10,483 nt of DNA from CAYZPB01 sp964568525 (GTDB taxonomy: Bacteria > Bacillota > Bacilli > Tepidibacillales > Tepidibacillaceae). The stretch is from NCBI GenBank assembly GCA_964568525.1, contig CAZMPM010000030.1, positions 1-10,483 on the forward strand, in the 5' to 3' direction. Below, piece after piece: positions 6,422 through 10,483 of this stretch (the stretch's first letter is position 1; every line of letters begins with the position of its first letter). Made by a program: the position numbers and the translations under genes. The notes beneath the pieces were generated by a model. The model did not search any database and had not been told where the DNA came from. It was given only the letters and a program-made list of their open reading frames with translations.

Positions 6422-6874
6422 ATTAAAAGATTTGAGCAAGAACTTAACGAGGTGTTGGTTGATACCTTTTGGATTATTTTGAAAGTCGAGGAGCAGACGA
6501 TTCACAATTCGGCAAAGATTGATTTAACAATTAACGAAATGCACTTGATTGAAGCGATTGGAAAAGATGAAAACAAAGGGAAAACTATCAGTGATCTAGC
6601 AGATGAGATGTATATTACGCGGCCTTCAGTCACAATAGCTGTCAATAAGCTAGAGAAAAAAGGATATGTCAATAAAATAAAAGATGAAAAAGATGGGCGA
6701 ATGGTTCTGGTAACGCTAACAAAAAAAGGAGTAAAAATGGATACCATTCACCGCTATTTCCATGAAAACATGGTTAGAAACATCGGTAAGGAATTTACAG
6801 ATGAGGAGAAAGAAGTGCTTATACATGCAATTGAGAAATTAAATATATTTTTCCGAAGCAAACTTGTATTATAA
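6422..6874 (+). CDS. fabT: MarR-family regulator of fatty-acid synthesis, FabT-like
   Basis: A winged-helix repressor of 150 residues from the proposed ATT start (140 from GTG 6452). Helices at about 37-47 (INEMHLIEAIG), 55-63 and the recognition helix 66-80 (TRPSVTIAVNKLEKKG) are followed by a wing containing the MarR KDGR turn (90-93) and VLVTLTKKG. The sequence and the gene order fabT-fabH-acpP-fabK-fabD-fabG match FabT of streptococci, which binds long-chain acyl-ACP and represses its own operon; transfer of that mechanism is inference. The ATT start restores the N-terminal dimerisation helix seen in FabT proteins (KRFEQELNEVLVDTFWIIL), which the GTG start would remove by ten residues. 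FabH begins 23 bases downstream. Confidence 0.87.
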   Translation: MKRFEQELNEVLVDTFWIILKVEEQTIHNSAKIDLTINEMHLIEAIGKDENKGKTISDLADEMYITRPSVTIAVNKLEKKGYVNKIKDEKDGRMVLVTLTKKGVKMDTIHRYFHENMVRNIGKEFTDEEKEVLIHAIEKLNIFFRSKLVL

Positions 6875-6897
6875 GCGCTGATTATTAAGGAGGCACC

Positions 6898-7857
6898 ATG
6901 AACTTAACCGTAATTGGAACCGGAAGTTCTACACCCAAGTGTGTCAAAACAAACTTTCAGCTTTCAGAAATACTTGACACTACAGATGAATGGATAACTT
7001 CTAGAACAGGCATAAAGGAACGACATATATTGACTGATGAAACTGTTGCGCAGATTGCTTCAGAAGCTGCTGTAGCGGCACTTAACGATGCTGATGTAAC
7101 AGCAGATGAACTGGATTATATAATTTGTGCTACATTGCGTGGCGATTATATCACGCCTTCATTAGCTTGCGAGGTACAAAGAATTATTGGTGCTTCATGT
7201 CCAGCATTTGACTTAAACGCGGCATGCTCTGGTTTTGTCTATTCGTTAGATGTAGCAGCGGCACTTTTTGCTGCAAAAAAAGCAAAAAAGATTCTTATTG
7301 TCGCAGCTGAATCACTCTCTAAACTTGTGGATTGGAAAGATAGGTCGACCTGCGTCCTTTTTGGTGACGGAGCTGGAGCGGTTGTTCTCTCGGATAGTGA
7401 TAATTTACTAGCAATTAAACTTACAGCAAAAGGTGCTGCTGAGTCGCTGTATATACCGAGCACGGACCGAAGCTCGCCATTTAATGAACAAGGGGAAATC
7501 GAGAGCTACATCAACATGGATGGCGGTGAAATTTATAAATTTGCCGTTACTGCAATTACTAACGAGCTAGATAGTATTATTGACGCCGCAGGGTTGAGTG
7601 CTAACGATGTTGATTATGTTTTGCTTCATCAAGCGAATGTGAGAATTATTGACGCAGCTGCAAACAGACTTAACATATCGAGGGAGAAGTATCTCGTTAA
7701 TATTAGCAAATATGGTAATACTTCTGCTGCAAGCATACCGATTTTACTTGACGAGGTAAATCGAGATGGAAAGTTTAAGAAGGGAGACCTTCTTGCGTTA
7801 TGCGCTTTTGGTGGTGGACTTACCACGGGTACTTGCATTTTAAGATGGGATAAATAA
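6898..7857 (+). CDS. fabH: 3-oxoacyl-ACP synthase III
   Basis: Condenses an acyl-CoA primer with malonyl-ACP to start fatty-acid chains; cytoplasmic homodimer in known members. The 319-residue length is typical. The thiolase-fold active-site triad is complete: C110 in DLNAACSGF, H244 in LLHQAN and N274 in YGNTSAAS. The N-terminal TTDEWITSRTGIKERH (28-43) and the C-terminal FGGGLTTG (304-311) are family signatures. AAGGAGG (6887-6893) precedes the ATG by 4 bases. It lies between the regulator and acpP, as in FabT-controlled operons. The primer preference (straight or branched) cannot be read from the sequence. Confidence 0.97.
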   Translation: MNLTVIGTGSSTPKCVKTNFQLSEILDTTDEWITSRTGIKERHILTDETVAQIASEAAVAALNDADVTADELDYIICATLRGDYITPSLACEVQRIIGASCPAFDLNAACSGFVYSLDVAAALFAAKKAKKILIVAAESLSKLVDWKDRSTCVLFGDGAGAVVLSDSDNLLAIKLTAKGAAESLYIPSTDRSSPFNEQGEIESYINMDGGEIYKFAVTAITNELDSIIDAAGLSANDVDYVLLHQANVRIIDAAANRLNISREKYLVNISKYGNTSAASIPILLDEVNRDGKFKKGDLLALCAFGGGLTTGTCILRWDK

Positions 7858-7899
7858 GCAATCATTTTAATAATATAAAAATAATCGGAGGTAATTATA

Positions 7900-8121
7900 A
7901 TGACATTTGAGAAAATAGCAAAAATTTTAGCGGAATACACAGATAAAGATATATCTGAGATAAAAATTGACTCAACCTTCAACGACCTTGAGCTCGATTC
8001 CCTGGATACGGTGGAAATTATGATTATGCTTGAGGATGAGTTTTCAATTGAAATTGATGTTGCGGAAGGAATAAGAACGGTTGGCGATCTTGTTGCATTA
8101 GTTGACAAGGCGCAAGCATAA
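7900..8121 (+). CDS. acpP: Acyl carrier protein
   Basis: A small acidic 73-residue carrier that holds growing acyl chains on a phosphopantetheine arm. The attachment site is S34 in the LDSLDTVE motif (32-39), followed by the acidic recognition helix (VEIMIMLEDEF). The length is close to the usual 75-80. CGGAGGT (7886-7892) precedes the ATG. It sits 42 bases after fabH and 15 bases before the fabK start. The AT-rich gap upstream shows no convincing second FabT box or promoter. Its position inside the fab operon marks it as the main fatty-acid ACP. Confidence 0.96.
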   Translation: MTFEKIAKILAEYTDKDISEIKIDSTFNDLELDSLDTVEIMIMLEDEFSIEIDVAEGIRTVGDLVALVDKAQA

Positions 8122-8136
8122 AGGGGATTGTTCAAA

Positions 8137-9084
8137 ATGATTCATACAGAACTTTGCGAGCTACTGGGAATTAAATACCCAATAATTCAAGGCGGAATGG
8201 CTTGGGTCTCTGATGCATCACTTGCTAGCGCTGTTTCTAACGGTGGTGGGCTAGGACTTATTTCAACAATGAATGGTAATCCAGAATGGCTACGCGCTGA
8301 AATTCTAAGAACCAGAGCAATGACTGATAAGACGTTTGGTGTAAATATTATGTTGATGAGTCCATATGCCGATCAAGTTGCAGAAATTGTAACTGAGCTT
8401 AAGGTTCCGGTTGTTACAACCGGGGCGGGTAGCCCGGCAAAATATATGGAACAGTGGCTAGCCGCAGGCATTAAGGTTATACCAGTTATACCGTCAACGG
8501 GATTAGCTAAAAAGATGGAAAGAAGCGGAGCCAGCGCTGTAATTGCGGAGGGAATGGAAGCAGGCGGCCATATTGGAGAGCTAACTACGATGAGCCTTTT
8601 GCCGCAGGTATGTGATGCTGTAGAAATACCTGTTATTGCAGCAGGTGGAATCGGCGATGGTCGGAATATTGCGGCAGCTTTGATGTTGGGTGCAGTAGGT
8701 GTTCAAGTAGGCACGAGATTTTTAGTAGCAACAGAAACGAATATACATCAGACATATAAAGATATGGTTATTAAGGCGAAAGACATTGATACCATCGTTA
8801 CTGGGAAGAGGCTGGGGCATCCAGTGAGATCTATAAAAAGCCCATTCTCACGTGAATTTGCAAGAAAAGAATATGATGCTGCAATTTCTAATGAGGAGCT
8901 TGAGGCATTTGGTGCTGGATCTTTGCGGAAAGCTGCACAAGATGGTGACGCAGAGCAAGGCTGTTTTATGGCGGGGCAGATTGCCGGAATTATCACTAGA
9001 GAGCAGACAGCTGCAGAAATAATCAGTGAAATGTTCGAACAGGCAGAAGAAGTTCTTAAAGGTGCAACAAAATGGATCAAATAG
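8137..9084 (+). CDS. fabK: Enoyl-ACP reductase II, FMN-dependent
   Basis: Reduces trans-2-enoyl-ACP to acyl-ACP with NAD(P)H and FMN, the last step of each elongation cycle. It is a TIM-barrel flavoprotein of the nitronate monooxygenase superfamily, 315 residues from ATG 8137. The N-terminus reads YPIIQGGMAWV, then GVNIMLMSP, TTGAGSPAKYME and the active-site EGMEAGGHIG with H145, equivalent to H144 of pneumococcal FabK. AAGGIGDGR and GVQVGTRF form the phosphate-binding end. I prefer ATG 8137 over in-frame TTG 8128 because AAGGGG (8121-8126) is one base from the TTG but 10 from the ATG. The location between acpP and fabD separates it from 2-nitropropane dioxygenase paralogues. The stop overlaps fabD by 13 bp. 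Confidence 0.95.
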   Translation: MIHTELCELLGIKYPIIQGGMAWVSDASLASAVSNGGGLGLISTMNGNPEWLRAEILRTRAMTDKTFGVNIMLMSPYADQVAEIVTELKVPVVTTGAGSPAKYMEQWLAAGIKVIPVIPSTGLAKKMERSGASAVIAEGMEAGGHIGELTTMSLLPQVCDAVEIPVIAAGGIGDGRNIAAALMLGAVGVQVGTRFLVATETNIHQTYKDMVIKAKDIDTIVTGKRLGHPVRSIKSPFSREFARKEYDAAISNEELEAFGAGSLRKAAQDGDAEQGCFMAGQIAGIITREQTAAEIISEMFEQAEEVLKGATKWIK

Positions 9085-9989
9085 CATTTGTTTTTGCGGG
9101 GCAGGGTTCACAGTATAGCGGGATGGGCAAGGAGCTTTATGAAAGTTCGGATGCTGCGAGAGCCGTTTTTGATATGGCTGACAAAATTAGACCGGGCACA
9201 TCAGAACAATGCTTCAACGCTTCATATCAAAAGCTTTCATCAACGGTAAACACACAACCATGCATCTATTGTTTAGATATAGCAGCTGCGAAAGCATTTG
9301 AAGAAAAAAAAGTTTTGCCGAAACAAGTTGCAGGATTTTCACTGGGCGAGGTAGCGGCATTGGCCTATGCCGGAGCATACTCGGTCGAGGACGGCTTTAA
9401 AATAATCTGTGAGCGAGCACGACTCATGGCTGAAGCGGCACAAACACATCGTGGCAAGATGGTGGCTGTTCTTGATTTATCAGAAGAACAGGTGGAGCAG
9501 TTGTGTCATGACCAAGATGACGTATATCCAGTCAATTATAATTGTCCTGGACAAATAGTAGTTGCAGGCGAGGAAGCTGGTATTGATCTGTTAAGCGAGT
9601 CAGTTGTGGCTGCAGGCGGCAGAGCGGTAGCGCTGGCGGTTAGTGGCGCATTTCATTCTCCTCTTATGGTAAGTGTGGCAGGTAGGTTGCTTGATTATTT
9701 ACAAAAAATTGAGATATCGCAGCCAAAAATACCTGTTTACTCTAATTTAACTGCGCAACCCTATGGACGCGATATTAAAGAGCAGCTGGCGATACAGGTT
9801 TGTAGCCCTGTATTGTGGCAGCAAACAATTAACAATATGGCTGCTCAGGGCACAAATATTTTTGTAGAAGTGGGACCGGGTGTGACATTATCTCGATTGA
9901 TTAAAAAATGTCAACCTGATTTGGTTACTCTTAATGTGGAAGATGATGCAAGCTTATTTAAAACCTTAACAAAACTTATAGGAGGTTAA
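9072..9989 (+). CDS. fabD: Malonyl-CoA:ACP transacylase
   Basis: Transfers malonyl from CoA to ACP to supply the extender unit. The 305-residue protein shows FAGQGSQ (8-14), the nucleophile S90 in GFSLGE (88-93; usually GHSLGE), R115 in CERARLM, which binds the malonyl carboxylate, and the catalytic H195 in SGAFHS. A VEVGPG motif lies near the C-terminus. The start at 9072 lies inside the end of fabK (13-bp overlap) with AAAGGTG at 9058-9064, so the two are translationally coupled. The ribosome binding site of fabG is formed by its last codons. Confidence 0.96.
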   Translation: MDQIAFVFAGQGSQYSGMGKELYESSDAARAVFDMADKIRPGTSEQCFNASYQKLSSTVNTQPCIYCLDIAAAKAFEEKKVLPKQVAGFSLGEVAALAYAGAYSVEDGFKIICERARLMAEAAQTHRGKMVAVLDLSEEQVEQLCHDQDDVYPVNYNCPGQIVVAGEEAGIDLLSESVVAAGGRAVALAVSGAFHSPLMVSVAGRLLDYLQKIEISQPKIPVYSNLTAQPYGRDIKEQLAIQVCSPVLWQQTINNMAAQGTNIFVEVGPGVTLSRLIKKCQPDLVTLNVEDDASLFKTLTKLIGG

Positions 9990-9993
9990 GTCG

Positions 9994-10483
9994 ATGCTAA
10001 ATGGAAAGACAGCTGTAGTAACAGGAGCCTCAAGAGGCATTGGGTTAGCTATCGCTTTAAAGATGGCAGAAAACGGAGCTAACATAGCGGTTATTTATGC
10101 TGGGAATGATCAAGCTGTTGCTCAGGCGGTTGATCAGATTTTACAGAAAGGCAGGGCTGCTAAAGCCTATCGCTGCGATGTTGCAGAATATGATGCTGTA
10201 GGGGCCCTGATTAAGGAAATAATAGCAGACTTCGATGGTTTTGATATTTTGGTTAACAATGCGGGTGTAACATGCGACAAATTGATGGCAACAATGAACG
10301 AAAAAGATTTTGATCTGGTTGTGGATACTAATTTAAAAGGCTCATTCAACATGATAAGACACTCATGCACGCATTTTATAAAAAAACGTTCCGGAAGAGT
10401 TATCAATATCAGTTCAATTTCTGGATTGATGGGACTTCCAGGTCAGACAAACTATTCGGCCTCAAAAGCGGGTATTATTGGGC
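9994..10483 (+). CDS. fabG: 3-oxoacyl-ACP reductase, cut by the window edge
   Basis: NADPH-dependent reduction of 3-oxoacyl-ACP to 3-hydroxyacyl-ACP. Only the first 163 codons are present; the reading frame is open to the right edge, and a full protein would be about 245 residues. Short-chain dehydrogenase motifs are complete so far: cofactor loop TGASRGIG (10-17), CDV (61-63) and NNAG (88-91). Catalytic S141 lies in NISSISG, and Y154 and K158 in YSASK. AGGAGG (9980-9985) is 8 bases before the ATG, within the end of fabD, and the gap to fabD is 4 bases. Its place directly after fabD in a fab operon makes FabG far more likely than another short-chain dehydrogenase. Confidence 0.95.
   Translation, partial: MLNGKTAVVTGASRGIGLAIALKMAENGANIAVIYAGNDQAVAQAVDQILQKGRAAKAYRCDVAEYDAVGALIKEIIADFDGFDILVNNAGVTCDKLMATMNEKDFDLVVDTNLKGSFNMIRHSCTHFIKKRSGRVINISSISGLMGLPGQTNYSASKAGIIG

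Noticed and set aside
6414..6482. Short open frame of 22 codons from ATG 6414 as a leader peptide
   Set aside because: The ribosome binding site AAGGGG directly abuts this ATG, and the next ATG (6417) is only 3 bases away, so initiation is unlikely. The peptide has no regulatory codon run or attenuator hairpin.
7858..7899. Second FabT box or promoter before acpP
   Set aside because: The gap is AT-rich but has no palindrome resembling the box at 6385-6401 and no -35/-10 pair at proper spacing.
7629..8135. Minus-strand open frame of 168 codons across the fabH end and acpP
   Set aside because: It runs antisense across two certain genes and their spacer, is Ser/Ile-rich, and shows no family feature.
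10167..10406. Minus-strand open frame of 79 codons at the right end
   Set aside because: It is antisense to fabG, whose catalytic and cofactor motifs are intact on the + strand.

Overview
The window comes from an AT-rich, low-GC Gram-positive bacterium (Bacillota), probably a fermentative anaerobe of clostridial affinity. The reasons are the glutamate dehydrogenase (same length and same insertion after the NAD-binding strand as I recall for the Clostridioides/Peptostreptococcus catabolic enzyme), a short Gram-positive NagB, a fatty-acid operon headed by a FabT-like MarR regulator with FabK as enoyl reductase, strong Shine-Dalgarno sequences, and frequent GTG/TTG starts. I cannot name the genus. 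All genes lie on the + strand and are densely packed; no stretch over about 140 bases lacks a gene. No RNA gene, insertion sequence, CRISPR array or prophage gene is visible.

Region 1 (36-3356) holds an MFS exporter, a two-domain DUF1538 membrane protein and a protein with two tandem P-II-like domains. The last two overlap by 8 bp. The pairing suggests a membrane transporter with its own P-II-type gatekeeper. Region 2 (3457-5444) is a two-gene unit, NAD-type glutamate dehydrogenase and glucosamine-6-phosphate deaminase, overlapping by one base; both enzymes release (or fix) ammonium. Regions 1 and 2 together therefore have a nitrogen/ammonium flavour.

Region 3 (5474-6338) is a small self-contained transcription unit. 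It has an extended -10 promoter, a perfect CRP/FNR-type palindrome just after the -10, a DUF2871 four-helix membrane protein with conserved histidines, a 91-residue two-helix/coiled-coil membrane protein, and a strong intrinsic terminator. This is the least understood part of the window.

Region 4 (6355 to the right edge) is the start of a type II fatty-acid synthesis operon: a consensus promoter overlapped by a FabT-like operator, then fabT-like regulator, fabH, acpP, fabK, fabD and fabG, which is cut by the window edge. The order matches the FabT-controlled operon of streptococci and lactococci. The regulator appears to begin at a rare ATT codon.
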